From a bacterium (lineage in GTDB: Bacteria > Bacteroidota > Bacteroidia > CAILMK01 > JACPUW01), in NCBI GenBank assembly GCA_016124515.1, contig WGNN01000115.1, positions 1-36,711 on the forward strand: 36,711 nucleotides of DNA, given 5' to 3'. Within the stretch, counting starts at the first letter, position 1; each line of letters starts with the position of its first letter. Under the pieces are notes generated by a model. The model searched no databases. It saw nothing but the letters and a program-made list of their open reading frames with translations, and was not told the DNA's origin. Of the stretch, positions 25,380 to 33,157 are shown piece after piece. Position numbers and translations under genes: made by a program.

Positions 25380-25859
25380 CTAAAACAATACTTGCTGCAC
25401 TTGTGGCGACTCAAGCCCAAGCAAAAATTGCTTGCGATGCAGACCGCCGGCATAGCCTGTAAGTGCGCCATTGGCTCCCACAACCCGGTGACAAGGAACC
25501 ACTATAGCCAAGGGATTTTTTCCATTGGCCAAACCCACCGCCCGCGTCAGCTTTTCAGATTTTAGCCTGAGGGCCAATTGTTTATAAGTCCAGGTTGCGC
25601 CATACGGAAGCTTCAATAATTCGTGCCATACTTTCATTTGAAATTCGGTGCCAAGTGGAGCCAAAGGCAAATCAAACGCTGTTAACTGCCTGTTGAAATA
25701 GGCTTGCAACTGTTTTTCCGCCTCCCGCAAAAGCAGCGATGGGGCTTCAGAATCCGATGCTGTTTCTTCTTTTTCCACAAACTTTATTTGCACCAAGTGT
25801 TCGCCTTCGGCAGCAAGTTTTATCTGTCCGATCGGGCTTTGAATAAGGTGGGTGTTCAT
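25380..25859 (-). CDS. ogt: Methylated-DNA--protein-cysteine methyltransferase
   Basis: Suicide repair enzyme that removes alkyl groups from O6-alkylguanine. The 159-residue product from ATG 25859 (an upstream in-frame start would add 12 residues without conservation) has an N-terminal domain typical of Ogt, the helix-turn-helix region WTYKQLALRLK at 90-100, RAVGLANGKNP at 106-116 and the active-site motif PCHRV with C123. Asn-Gly in ANGKNP and the following GYAGGLHRK are characteristic. It is convergent with the Kazal gene and divergent from the AraC-type gene; no Ada domain is present. Confidence 0.95.
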   Translation of the reverse strand: MNTHLIQSPIGQIKLAAEGEHLVQIKFVEKEETASDSEAPSLLLREAEKQLQAYFNRQLTAFDLPLAPLGTEFQMKVWHELLKLPYGATWTYKQLALRLKSEKLTRAVGLANGKNPLAIVVPCHRVVGANGALTGYAGGLHRKQFLLGLESPQVQQVLF

Positions 25860-25934
25860 GGTGGCAAAGTGTTGTTTGGTGATACAAATTGGCAATATAA
25901 CTATATTTAAACCCCAGCAAGCAATAAAGAAAAC

Positions 25935-26912
25935 ATGCAGCGCATAAATGCCTACGAACTAGTGAACGAGCTGTTGGCCGAACAGGAAGCCGCCGCGCCT
26001 GAAAAGGATTTGTTTCTTAGCTCCTTTGTATTGAAAGGCGAAAACCAACTGATGAAAGCGCACATAAAAAATGTATTCATCAGACCAGATTTTACGCTCA
26101 ACATCACGCAAATGCACATGAAGGAAACGGTGGAATTCGTAACCCCCTTCCCCACCGAAATCATTGGCTTTACCTTTTGCCTGCAAGGAAAATCGCTGTT
26201 TAAAATACCCATTGACAAACAGGAATTACCCTTTGAAGACGGTACTTCAACCTGCTACAAAACCATAGCGCATGAAGGAATTGCCCTGTTTGAGAGCGGA
26301 CAGGATTATTGCTCGGTAGCCATCCATTTTGAGGTAAATAAATTCAAGGAAATAATAGGCGAATGGCTGCACCAACTACCTGAAGCTTTCAGGACGGCTA
26401 TAGACCATCAGCAAGGGCATCAACTATACGTGTTTCCCTTTGCTGCCAAAACGCGTTTGCTACTGCAAAGCCTATTAAATGATGATTACAGCGGACTGAG
26501 TCGGCAGTTTTTTATTGAAAGCAAAGTGCTTGAAATAGTGGGGCAACAATTGGAATTGCTCATAGAAAACCAAACCGGACTTGAGATAAAAGACAGCGAA
26601 CTGGAAAAAGTAATGGCCTGCGAAGCTTTGCTGCGAGAACGCTACAACCAACCCCATTCGCTGTTGCAATTGGCCAGAAAAGTGGGGCTCAACGATTTTA
26701 AGCTCAAGCAGGGTTTTAAAAAAGTATATGGCAAACCGGTGTTTAAATATTTGCAGGAATACCGCTTGCAAAAAGCCAAAGAACTACTTGAAAACGAAGC
26801 GAAAACAGTGAGTGAAGTTGCTTTTGAAATTGGCTACAGCAGCACCGGCTCGTTTAGCAATGCGTTTTTTGAATACCACGGCGTGAGACCCAATGTGATA
26901 AAATCCGTGTAG
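25935..26912 (+). CDS. AraC-family transcriptional regulator
   Basis: A 325-residue DNA-binding protein. The C-terminal ~95 residues hold the double helix-turn-helix: LLQLARKVGLNDFKLKQGFK for the first and KTVSEVAFEIGYSSTGSFSN for the second, with the family phrase FFEYHGVRPN closing it. The N-terminal 220 residues, a possible ligand domain with beta-strand character, are not assigned and resemble the class of AraC regulators lacking a cupin motif. The target is unknown; the methyltransferase directly downstream (75 bases) and ogt divergent upstream are natural candidates. Confidence 0.9.
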   Translation: MQRINAYELVNELLAEQEAAAPEKDLFLSSFVLKGENQLMKAHIKNVFIRPDFTLNITQMHMKETVEFVTPFPTEIIGFTFCLQGKSLFKIPIDKQELPFEDGTSTCYKTIAHEGIALFESGQDYCSVAIHFEVNKFKEIIGEWLHQLPEAFRTAIDHQQGHQLYVFPFAAKTRLLLQSLLNDDYSGLSRQFFIESKVLEIVGQQLELLIENQTGLEIKDSELEKVMACEALLRERYNQPHSLLQLARKVGLNDFKLKQGFKKVYGKPVFKYLQEYRLQKAKELLENEAKTVSEVAFEIGYSSTGSFSNAFFEYHGVRPNVIKSV

Positions 26913-26987
26913 CACAAATGAAAATACGTTTGCAATAAATAGCTTGGCTAAGGTGTAAGGCAATTTTGCAGCTCAAAAGCATAATAC

Positions 26988-27764
26988 ATGAAACGAGTAC
27001 ACCTTTTTGAGTTTGGCGATAAAAATTGGTTTCCGCAGTTTTTGCGCGATATGGAAACTGATTTTCTGGAGTTTGGTGCCAACCAATTCAACATATACAA
27101 AGGCATAGAGCCGCTGCTGGCCAAAGGATTGGAAAAAGCAGGAGCGCAAAAAATAATAGACCTGGGCTCAGGTGGCGGCGGTGGCTGGCCCGCTATTATA
27201 AAAAACCTGCTTAAGGCCGGAACAAGCTTCAAGTTGAAACTAACCGATATAAATCCGAACCTGCCGGCCTTTGAAAAAATGCAAGCCAAATTTCCTGCGG
27301 TGGTTGAATACAGCAGCCAATCTATTGACGCCACCCAAGTGCCGCCCCGTGAAAAAGGTTTGCGCACCATGTTTTTGAGTTTTCACCACTTGCAACCCGA
27401 TATGGCGACCGCCGTATTGCGAAATGCCGTTGAGGCCAACGAGCCTATGGCGGTTTTTGAATTGCAGGACCGAAGCCTCCCCAGCTTGCTGGCCATGTTT
27501 GTTTTTGCCCCTCTAAATGCCATTATCACAGCGCCTTTTACCAAGCCTTTTAAGCTCACAAGGTTGTTTTTTACCTTTATACTACCCATTTTGCCCTTGG
27601 TTATTTGGTGGGACGGTGTGGTATCGAACCTGAGAACCTACAACGAGAAAGAACTGCGGCAACTATGCCAAAAGGCTGATCCTGAACAGCGGTACCATTG
27701 GCAAATTGAAAAAATAAAGAAAGGGCCGGGCTTTATCTTGTACTTATTGGGTACCAAAAAGTAG
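26988..27764 (+). CDS. SAM-dependent methyltransferase, class I
   Basis: A 258-residue protein with motif I IIDLGSGGGGGWPA at 56-69 (four consecutive glycines after the first GSG) and an acidic D/N in LKLTDINPN near 84-92. The substrate-binding half is unusual in having two hydrophobic segments at about 162-185 and 188-205, around the phrase LPILPLVIWWDG, so it may sit on a membrane and act on a lipid or a membrane-bound quinone-like substrate. This is an inference from hydrophobicity; no named family was recognised. It is followed by a small zinc-ribbon protein gene. Confidence 0.8.
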   Translation: MKRVHLFEFGDKNWFPQFLRDMETDFLEFGANQFNIYKGIEPLLAKGLEKAGAQKIIDLGSGGGGGWPAIIKNLLKAGTSFKLKLTDINPNLPAFEKMQAKFPAVVEYSSQSIDATQVPPREKGLRTMFLSFHHLQPDMATAVLRNAVEANEPMAVFELQDRSLPSLLAMFVFAPLNAIITAPFTKPFKLTRLFFTFILPILPLVIWWDGVVSNLRTYNEKELRQLCQKADPEQRYHWQIEKIKKGPGFILYLLGTKK

Positions 27765-27794
27765 CAAATGACTGCAAATTTGTACCACACAACC

Positions 27795-28094
27795 ATGAGC
27801 CAACAGAAACTTTGTCCGCACTGCTCCTTGTGGTCGCCCTGGAATGGCCACATTGACGATAAATGCCTGCATTGCAGCGAATACCTGAAACTTGCCGAGC
27901 GAATAGATCAGGAAGAGAAGGAACAAAAACGCCGCAAACTTGAATTCAACTTCAGGGAGCGCTTTCCGCTGAGTATAAAAGCCGATGACCCTTGGTGGAT
28001 AAAAGGCTCAAAACAAGCCATCTATGCCGTATATTTTGTGTTTATGTCCATCATGGTCACCATACTGTGGATCGTATTTTGGTTGGCAACCTGA
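27795..28094 (+). CDS. Zinc-ribbon membrane protein, small
   Basis: About 99 residues. A CPHC...CLHC zinc ribbon lies at the N-terminus, then a charged coiled-coil-like segment (DQEEKEQKRRKLEFNFRERF), then a single C-terminal transmembrane helix (YAVYFVFMSIMVTILWIVFWLA). The layout puts the zinc domain in the cytoplasm on a tail-anchored helix. An in-frame start at 27768, three bases after the methyltransferase stop, would add nine residues and is possible. Function unknown; it may assist the upstream methyltransferase, but only adjacency suggests this. Confidence 0.7.
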   Translation: MSQQKLCPHCSLWSPWNGHIDDKCLHCSEYLKLAERIDQEEKEQKRRKLEFNFRERFPLSIKADDPWWIKGSKQAIYAVYFVFMSIMVTILWIVFWLAT

Positions 28095-28107
28095 AGTGTT
28101 ACCTTTG
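28078..28107 (+). promoter_or_regulatory. Promoter of the DUF2911 gene
   Basis: TTTG at 28078-28081 and the exact -7 box TACCTTTG at 28100-28107 have an 18-base spacing. The ATG at 28122 follows after 14 bases. The -33 box overlaps the end of the preceding gene. Confidence 0.55.
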
Positions 28108-28121
28108 GCAAAAAAACTGTC

Positions 28122-28652
28122 ATGCGTTTTTCAATAGCCATTTTACTGCTTTTTACCGCGCTTACATCTTCGGCACAAAAGTTTCCTGAACTCGACAAAA
28201 GCCCCGCAGACATTAGTTTGTACAAGCTGCATGGCGAAGCAGTGGCCAAGGTGGTTTACAGCAGGCCGCAAAAAAACGGAAGAACCGTATTTGGCAAACT
28301 GGTGAAATACGGAAAAGTATGGCGAACAGGCGCCAATGAATGCACCGAAATAACTTTTTATGTAGATGTGCTCATTGATGGAAAAACCGTGAAGGCGGGT
28401 ACTTATGCCCTTTTCAGCATTCCCGGCGAAGCCGAATGGACTTTGATACTGAACAGCGAAACCAATAAATGGGGCAGCTTTTTCTACAAGGAAAAATACG
28501 ATGTGCTGCGGGTGAAAGTGGCTACCGAAACCACTAAAGAGGTGGTGGAAGCCTTTGCCATTGTATTTGACAAATCAACCAATGGGTTTGATATGCTGAT
28601 GGCTTGGGATACCGTGATGGTGCGGCTGCCCATTGCGTTGGCCAATGACTAA
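28122..28652 (+). CDS. DUF2911 exported protein
   Basis: A 176-residue protein with a signal peptide (cleavage after TSSAQ near residue 19). The mature sequence has the DUF2911 core: VVYSRPQKNGRTVFG, the phrase YGKVWRTGANECTEI and a GTYALFSIPGEAEWTLILN block. The family is typical of Bacteroidota envelope proteins; no catalytic residues are established. The gene has its own TAnnTTTG promoter. Downstream is the 900-base gene-free stretch with repeat copy 2. Confidence 0.9.
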   Translation: MRFSIAILLLFTALTSSAQKFPELDKSPADISLYKLHGEAVAKVVYSRPQKNGRTVFGKLVKYGKVWRTGANECTEITFYVDVLIDGKTVKAGTYALFSIPGEAEWTLILNSETNKWGSFFYKEKYDVLRVKVATETTKEVVEAFAIVFDKSTNGFDMLMAWDTVMVRLPIALAND

Positions 28653-28654
28653 CT

Positions 28655-29555
28655 AAAGTTTCGGGGTTCTTAATGCGTCTGATATTTACTGCTTTACGCA
28701 ACTCATCCATGCTTAAAACATCATCAATAAGCTTAAATTACAACACGATATTCTGACTGGATAGAATTTTGACTTGAATTATTATTTCCCAAAATCAAAT
28801 TCAGGAGCTAACCGTCTGAAAGTTGCGCTCGTTGCTCCTTTCTTGTACTTTTTATGCGCAGCGGTCTAATTGTTATTTAAAGGTGCCTATGAATGCTGAA
28901 GCATTTGCTTGACCAAAAAGTACCAAAAAGACAAGGCGAGATCATACAACTTTTCGTTCCGGTCGAACACCGTTGGCTGAGCGTAGCCGAAGCCAAAACG
29001 AAAGGCTCATACAGCTTTTTGTTCCGGGCGGAATTTCGATTGCTTCTCCACTAAAAAGAAAAAGAGCCGTCTTAACGCCATAAAGGTCGAAATTCTCTTT
29101 CCCATTGACAATTGGACATCTACTGATAAACCCTAAGAAGCCATTTACACAAGGAACTCAGTGGTGTTTGAGCACGCCTTGGCGTGTGAGTTTGCTGAGT
29201 TCTAGCGTTTTTGTTTACTTTTTTGGCAATGAAAAAAGTAAAAGTCCGAGCGGCTTGAGCGGTAATTGACAGAATTGCCAACACTCCAAATCAGTTTGCT
29301 CAACTCGGTGGTAAAAGCCGCCCCTCAAATCGGATAATAGCAAGGGATTTGTTTCGATTTGCAAGATTGTAACAACCGAAATTGGTAGTCGCTCATTGCT
29401 CCTTTCTTGTCCTAATTACATAAATAAACTACCGCTATTACCCAAGAAATCTGGGGAGTTCTGAGCATCCATCAACTCATGAGCTTGCTTATTTGGCATT
29501 TCATTTTATCATAGTTCAGAGAGAAATATTATTGTTTGCTCCGATACTTCGATAA
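28655..29555. repeat. Dispersed intergenic repeat, copy 2, with insertions (gene-free stretch)
   Basis: No credible coding region lies between DUF2911 and the TRIC gene. From 28655 it matches 7612 onward: AAAGTTTCGG block, TTTGACTTGAATTATTATTT (28767-28786), CCGTCTGAAAGTTG, GTTCCGGGCGGAATTTCGAT (29021-29040) and TTCTCCACTAAAAAGAAAAA (29044-29063). A 53-base segment (28854-28906) interrupts the palindrome, the sequence 28940-29000 (with GGCTGAGCGTAGCCGAAGCC) differs from copy 1, and about 330 bases including two hairpins (29154-29242) separate the shared left block from a weak match of its right end (29411-29555). Confidence 0.75.
29154..29242. repeat. Two adjacent stem-loops in the second dispersed repeat
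   Basis: First hairpin: GAACTCAG (29154-29161) pairs with CTGAGTTC (29195-29202), and inside it CACGCC (29173-29178) pairs with GGCGTG (29181-29186). Second hairpin: TTTACTTTTTT (29214-29224) and AAAAAAGTAAA (29232-29242) are perfect complements around a seven-base loop. Sequences of this kind recur in Bacteroidota intergenic DNA; no gene is attached. Confidence 0.75.
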
Positions 29556-30173
29556 CTAAGCCCCATCGCGGGTGCCGAGCACCGGCAAACGCCAGCGAAA
29601 CCTGATGGCCAACAAACGCATGAGAATAATTACTACAAATCCGCTGAGGGCGTTTACCAGGTTGTAGTTGCTAAACTGCGCCATAATGATATACACTATA
29701 GCGCCTGAAAGACAAGCCGTTGCATAGAGTTCGGTCCTGAAAATAAGCGGAATATCGTTGCAAATCACATCGCGTATCATGCCGCCCATTACCGCCGAGG
29801 TCATACCCAAAAACACCGCAACCACCATAGGTGCCTCAAGCGACAAAGCCTTTTGCAAGCCCATGATGGTAAAAAAGGCAATACCGACGGTATCGAACAA
29901 AAAGAAGGTTTTGCGCAAGCGAAGCAGGAATTTTCTGAAAAGCAAGCTCACCACAAAGCCCGCCAGAATGACCAAAGCATAATTGGCATCTTGTATCCAA
30001 ACGAGTGGAAACTTGCCCAAAACGATATCGCGCACCGAGCCGCCGCCAATGGCCGTAATGAAGCCAATCATAAGCACGCCAAAAACATCGAGCTGCTTTT
30101 TCGAAGCCGCCAAAGTGCCGCTGATGGCAAAAAAGAAGGTTCCGAGCAGGTCAAACGGATATAAAAAATGCAT
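29556..30173 (-). CDS. TRIC/UPF0126 family membrane protein
   Basis: A 205-residue polytopic protein with about seven hydrophobic segments and the internal two-fold repeat of the TRIC (UPF0126, YicG-like) fold: AIGGGSVRDIVLG at 41-53 in the first half and VMGGMIRDVICND at 128-140 in the second. Prokaryotic TRIC homologues form trimeric cation channels, and the glycine kinks of both motifs are preserved. The role in bacteria is not established. A good -7 box sits only four bases upstream of the ATG, so the mRNA may be nearly leaderless. It stands alone and divergent from the accessory array. Confidence 0.9.
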   Translation of the reverse strand: MHFLYPFDLLGTFFFAISGTLAASKKQLDVFGVLMIGFITAIGGGSVRDIVLGKFPLVWIQDANYALVILAGFVVSLLFRKFLLRLRKTFFLFDTVGIAFFTIMGLQKALSLEAPMVVAVFLGMTSAVMGGMIRDVICNDIPLIFRTELYATACLSGAIVYIIMAQFSNYNLVNALSGFVVIILMRLLAIRFRWRLPVLGTRDGA

Positions 30174-30177
30174 GCTG

Positions 30178-30185
30178 CAAACTTA
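30178..30185 (-). promoter_or_regulatory. -7 box directly ahead of the TRIC gene
   Basis: Complement of 30178-30185 reads TAAGTTTG, an exact TAnnTTTG. Only four bases (CAGC) separate it from the ATG, so a leaderless or very short transcript is expected. No clear -33 element at the usual distance. Confidence 0.4.
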
Positions 30186-30340
30186 GGGTATTCCACAACT
30201 CATGCGCCGGTGGCCTTCATCCACAATATTTGTTTGGGTAAAGCCAAGCGCATTGCACCGCCAACTTTTACAAGAAAGATGCAAGAACGCTGTTTTGACC
30301 GTTTTGGAACGCCGGGCGTTTACACAAGGAATTGAATTAG

Positions 30341-30550
30341 TACTATTTGAACTGAAATAGCTTGGCTCTAACCGCGTTTTGCTTTTTTGTGTATGTTTGT
30401 TTAGTAACAAAAATGAATGCTTGATGAAAATGCACAGAACCACGTTTTTGAGATATGCTGCTGAGTTTGGCATGAATTGCCATTTGGTTGGTAGGGGTGG
30501 TGAAGTGAGGGAAGGTGTGGGTTATTTGGGAGGTGTGTAAATTAGTGGCA
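30341..30550 (+). repeat. Cassette-region repeat, copy A (about 210 bp)
   Basis: Homologous to the right-hand ~210 bases of 31888-32255 and 33700-34085. Conserved blocks are TTTTGCTTTTTTGTGTATGT (30377-30396), GTAACAAAAATGAATGC, CATGAATTGCCATTTGGTTG (30471-30490) and the closing GTGTGTAA before a GGCAAC-like end. It finishes about 28 bases before the start of the small membrane-protein gene. The A-copy lacks the left-hand ~170 bases seen in the other two. The 155 bases between it and the TRIC promoter contain nothing I can assign. Confidence 0.75.
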
Positions 30551-30578
30551 ACCTTAAAAACAGCAGAAAATTAAAACT

Positions 30579-30833
30579 ATGACCACAAAAATTATTCTTT
30601 TAATTCTGAATATTGCTGGACTACTAGGAGCCTTATTTTGGCTATATACAAATCCAGACTGGGAGCCAATAGTTACGTCAATTGGATTTATGGGTACTCT
30701 AATAGCACAAATATTTTCAGGAAAAGAAAAAGTAGCCTCTAAAGTTCAAATGAATCAGAAAGGTGGAAAAAATTCAAAAAACTACCAATCAAAAAGGGAC
30801 ATTAACATAAATATCAAAAATGATAAAAGATAA
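30579..30833 (+). CDS. Small two-helix membrane protein with C-terminal QxGGxNSxNxQ motif
   Basis: An 84-residue protein. Two hydrophobic helices lie at about 4-23 and 31-47, followed by a basic, asparagine-rich tail. The tail carries QKGGKNSKNYQ at 60-70 and then RDININI. The next gene starts within this one (14-base overlap), and its product has the same motif, QEGGENSTNLQ, at 9-19. Such NSxNxQ-xxDINI segments are known from memory in many bacterial membrane-linked defence or stress proteins, where they may form a beta-type oligomerisation strip. It is A+T-rich compared with the core genes. Not assigned to a named family. Confidence 0.75.
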   Translation: MTTKIILLILNIAGLLGALFWLYTNPDWEPIVTSIGFMGTLIAQIFSGKEKVASKVQMNQKGGKNSKNYQSKRDININIKNDKR

Positions 30834-31872
30834 TATTTCCAAGCAAGAAGGCGGTGAGAATTCTACAAACCTACAAGGGAAATCTATTGTTATAAACCAA
30901 GGTATTTCATATCTCGATGCAAAGAATATTGCTCTTGATGTTTTTAAATCCAATTTTTTGGAATTATCAGCCAAAGCTGCTGACACTGCAAGACATAGAG
31001 CAGAAGAACTAGTGGATAATTTTTTGAAAGAAGTAAAAGACCGTAACCCTAAAGCTGTGGGAACAATGGAAGACCCTGGAATGCAACACTCCTTATTTAC
31101 TGCACAAAAGGAGTATGCAAGAACAGGAGACAAGGATTTATCTGATATGCTTGTAAACATATTGGTTGATAGAGCATCTCAGAAAGAAAGAAATTTAAAG
31201 CAAATAGTGTTAGATGAAAGCTTAAATGTTGTACCAAAATTGACAGCAAGTCAAATGGACACATTGACAATCGTTTTTATAATTAAATATTCTAGAAATT
31301 CTGATGTTAAGGATTTGATATCTTTTAAAAGTTATTTAGCATTGTATATCAAACCATTTACTTCCATTTTATCAAAAGAAGACTCGTTGTATCAACATTT
31401 GGAATTTACAGGGTGTGGCTCAATAAGTTCAAGTTCTGTCAAAATTCAAAATGTATTTTCTAAAACCTATAAAGGACTTTTTTGCAGGGGTTTTCCGCTT
31501 GAACAGTTTGAAATTTCTGTAACTAAAAGTGAAAAATTTAAAGCATTAATTACTCCTTGCCTTAACGACCCTTCTAGATATCAACTAGCTGCATTAGACG
31601 ATGAAGTTCTTGATAAAAAATCGAAACGAATGGGACTAACAACTGAAGAAATAAATGAGTTAAAGCCATTTTTGAACAATTACCAATTTAGTGGTAAAGA
31701 ACTCATTGAAAGAATAAATCAGCACGGAGATTTTATGTCAACCCTTTTTGATGTTTGGGATAATTCATCATTAAAAAATATGACTTTGACAAGTGTTGGA
31801 ATTGCAATTGCAACAGCTAATCTTAGAAGAAAAACGGGAATTTCTGTTGATTTAGGAATTTGGATAAAATAG
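30820..31872 (+). CDS. LPO_1073/Vpar_1526-like soluble protein, probable partner of the upstream membrane protein
   Basis: A 350-residue soluble, largely helical protein. It opens with the QEGGENSTNLQ motif (9-19), then GISYLDAKNIALDVFKSNFLELSAKAADTARHRAEELVDNFL, a run I associate with the LPO_1073/Vpar_1526 family, a group of uncharacterised bacterial proteins in accessory DNA. The family name is from memory and should be confirmed. No enzyme motif is obvious. The 14-base overlap with the membrane-protein gene, together with the matched motif, argues that the two act as one complex. Low G+C and flanking repeat copies point to horizontal transfer. Confidence 0.7.
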   Translation: MIKDNISKQEGGENSTNLQGKSIVINQGISYLDAKNIALDVFKSNFLELSAKAADTARHRAEELVDNFLKEVKDRNPKAVGTMEDPGMQHSLFTAQKEYARTGDKDLSDMLVNILVDRASQKERNLKQIVLDESLNVVPKLTASQMDTLTIVFIIKYSRNSDVKDLISFKSYLALYIKPFTSILSKEDSLYQHLEFTGCGSISSSSVKIQNVFSKTYKGLFCRGFPLEQFEISVTKSEKFKALITPCLNDPSRYQLAALDDEVLDKKSKRMGLTTEEINELKPFLNNYQFSGKELIERINQHGDFMSTLFDVWDNSSLKNMTLTSVGIAIATANLRRKTGISVDLGIWIK

Positions 31873-31887
31873 GCAGCAGCTAATCAA

Positions 31888-32255
31888 GCAGACTGCTCCT
31901 CCCCAGATAAGAACACAGTGCGCCCTTCCACCAGCCTACATGAATATCCCAAACCCGCCACCAAAACCCAAAAGCCACCAAAGCCAAACGTGCACATTCA
32001 AGAAAACCCTAGAACTTTTAATGAGAAAGGTTAAAGAACTTAGCTTAGCACTCTTTGAACCAAACCAGCACAGCTACCACTGCATTTTGCTTTTTTGTGT
32101 ATGTTTGTTTGGAAACAAAAATGAATGCTTGGTGAAAATGGAAACAGCCACGCTTTTGAAGTTTAACGCTGCTTTTGGCATAAAATGCCATTTGGTTGGT
32201 ATGGGTGATGAAGTGGATAAATGTGGAGGATTTTTCGAATGAGTGTAAGTTGCAC
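31888..32255 (+). repeat. Cassette-region repeat, copy B (about 370 bp, full length)
   Basis: Covers almost the whole gap from the 350-residue gene to the next gene (stop at 31872, next ATG at 32271). It is homologous over its length to 33700-34085, including AAACCCGCCACCAAAAC (31961-31977) and the CCACCAAAGCCAAACG block, and in its right half to 30341-30550. It ends with GTGTAAGTTGCAC 15 bases before the start codon. A 100-residue frame through it follows the DNA similarity and is probably not a gene. Confidence 0.8.
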
Positions 32256-32270
32256 CCAATCAGTAACCAA

Positions 32271-32996
32271 ATGAGAATCAAACTGTTATTTCTATTTTTT
32301 CTTCCATCCGTTATACTACCGATACAAGGTGCCTCCAAATTGGGGAAAGTTCTTTGGGTTTGTATAGATAACGAGAAAAAATCTGTTCGTTTTATTGACT
32401 CTACAGCGAGTTTTAAAGAAAACGGTTTGAAATATAGTTTAAGAATTAAAGACTCACTTACAATTGAATGCGATGTAAGACACCAAAATCGATTGGTTCG
32501 TAGCGGGCAATTTGTACTTTCAGATACGATTCACAAATCTGTTTTCCGAAATTTAAGCGTTGATCATATTGAACTGACAGATAAAATATTGGTTGAACAA
32601 ATTTTTAAAATGCATGGAAATTGGGTTTGGCATGGGTCAAAAGACAACGAATTTTACTATTACGGTAAAGAACTTAAAGGAAACGATTTTCTGGTTTACA
32701 TAAAAGAAATTGACGATCTGGTTTGTATAAAAGAACCAAGGACAATTCTTAATTTAGACAACGCCACCTACATTTTTGAAAAAGGAAAAACAGAAATGGA
32801 AATAAACGTTTGGAAATTACTGAATAATTCTTCAAACTGGTTTTATGGAAAGTTTAAAAAGCTTAACGTTGACAGAAGTATAATGTACAAAGCTGGTGAT
32901 TATGACCATAAATTGAATCACGCTGTAATAATTGACAGCATCTTTAAATTTCCAGTCTACGACATAAGTGAAAATTGGAAACAAATGGAAAAATAA
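32271..32996 (+). CDS. Exported protein of unknown function in the cassette region
   Basis: The ATG at 32271 gives a 241-residue precursor with a clean signal peptide (IKLLFLFFLPSVILPIQGAS). The in-frame codons upstream to 32196 lie in the repeat and are ignored. The mature protein has alternating strands and many aromatic residues but no motif I recognise and no lipobox. A+T-rich, like all genes of the array. The stop codon TAA is followed by C, so TAAC begins the folded element that follows. Not assigned. Confidence 0.75.
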   Translation: MRIKLLFLFFLPSVILPIQGASKLGKVLWVCIDNEKKSVRFIDSTASFKENGLKYSLRIKDSLTIECDVRHQNRLVRSGQFVLSDTIHKSVFRNLSVDHIELTDKILVEQIFKMHGNWVWHGSKDNEFYYYGKELKGNDFLVYIKEIDDLVCIKEPRTILNLDNATYIFEKGKTEMEINVWKLLNNSSNWFYGKFKKLNVDRSIMYKAGDYDHKLNHAVIIDSIFKFPVYDISENWKQMEK

Positions 32997-33011
32997 CTGG
33001 CCACAATATCA

Positions 33012-33117
33012 GGCATGCAAACATTTTGCACTTCGTGGTTATCGTACGTTTTCAGCTCGCATTTGTTTTTCGCTGCGGGCGACAGATATTCACTTCAAAG
33101 TGCCAACATTTCATACC
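33012..33117. repeat. Imperfect palindromic element resembling a decayed cassette recombination site
   Basis: Between the stop of the exported-protein gene and the next ATG. GGCATG (33012-33017) faces CATACC (33112-33117), GCACTT (33028-33033) faces AAGTGC (33098-33103) and GCTCGCA (33055-33061) faces TGCGGGC (33074-33080). The arms thus pair in three nested blocks with an 12-base apical loop, as in integron attC hairpins. A matching GTTAG-type right end is not visible, so the claim is weaker than for the element at 34869. Confidence 0.4.
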
Positions 33118-33157
33118 AAAATACCGTCAAATCCAATTAAAGGACAATTGAAAACTC

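Noticed and set aside
25902-25909. TATATTTA ahead of the AraC-type gene as a -7 box
   Set aside because: One mismatch to TAnnTTTG and the only TTTG upstream is 23 bases away or more; too weak to list as a promoter.
28653-29555. Possible insertion sequence in the long gap
   Set aside because: No transposase fragment in any frame and no clean terminal inverted repeats or target duplication; described only as a repeat.
31940-32242. Plus-strand frame of 100 residues in repeat copy B, similar in translation to a frame in copy C
   Set aside because: The protein similarity follows directly from the DNA similarity of the repeats, the frame is not kept in copy A, and the composition (proline, lysine and histidine runs) is not protein-like.
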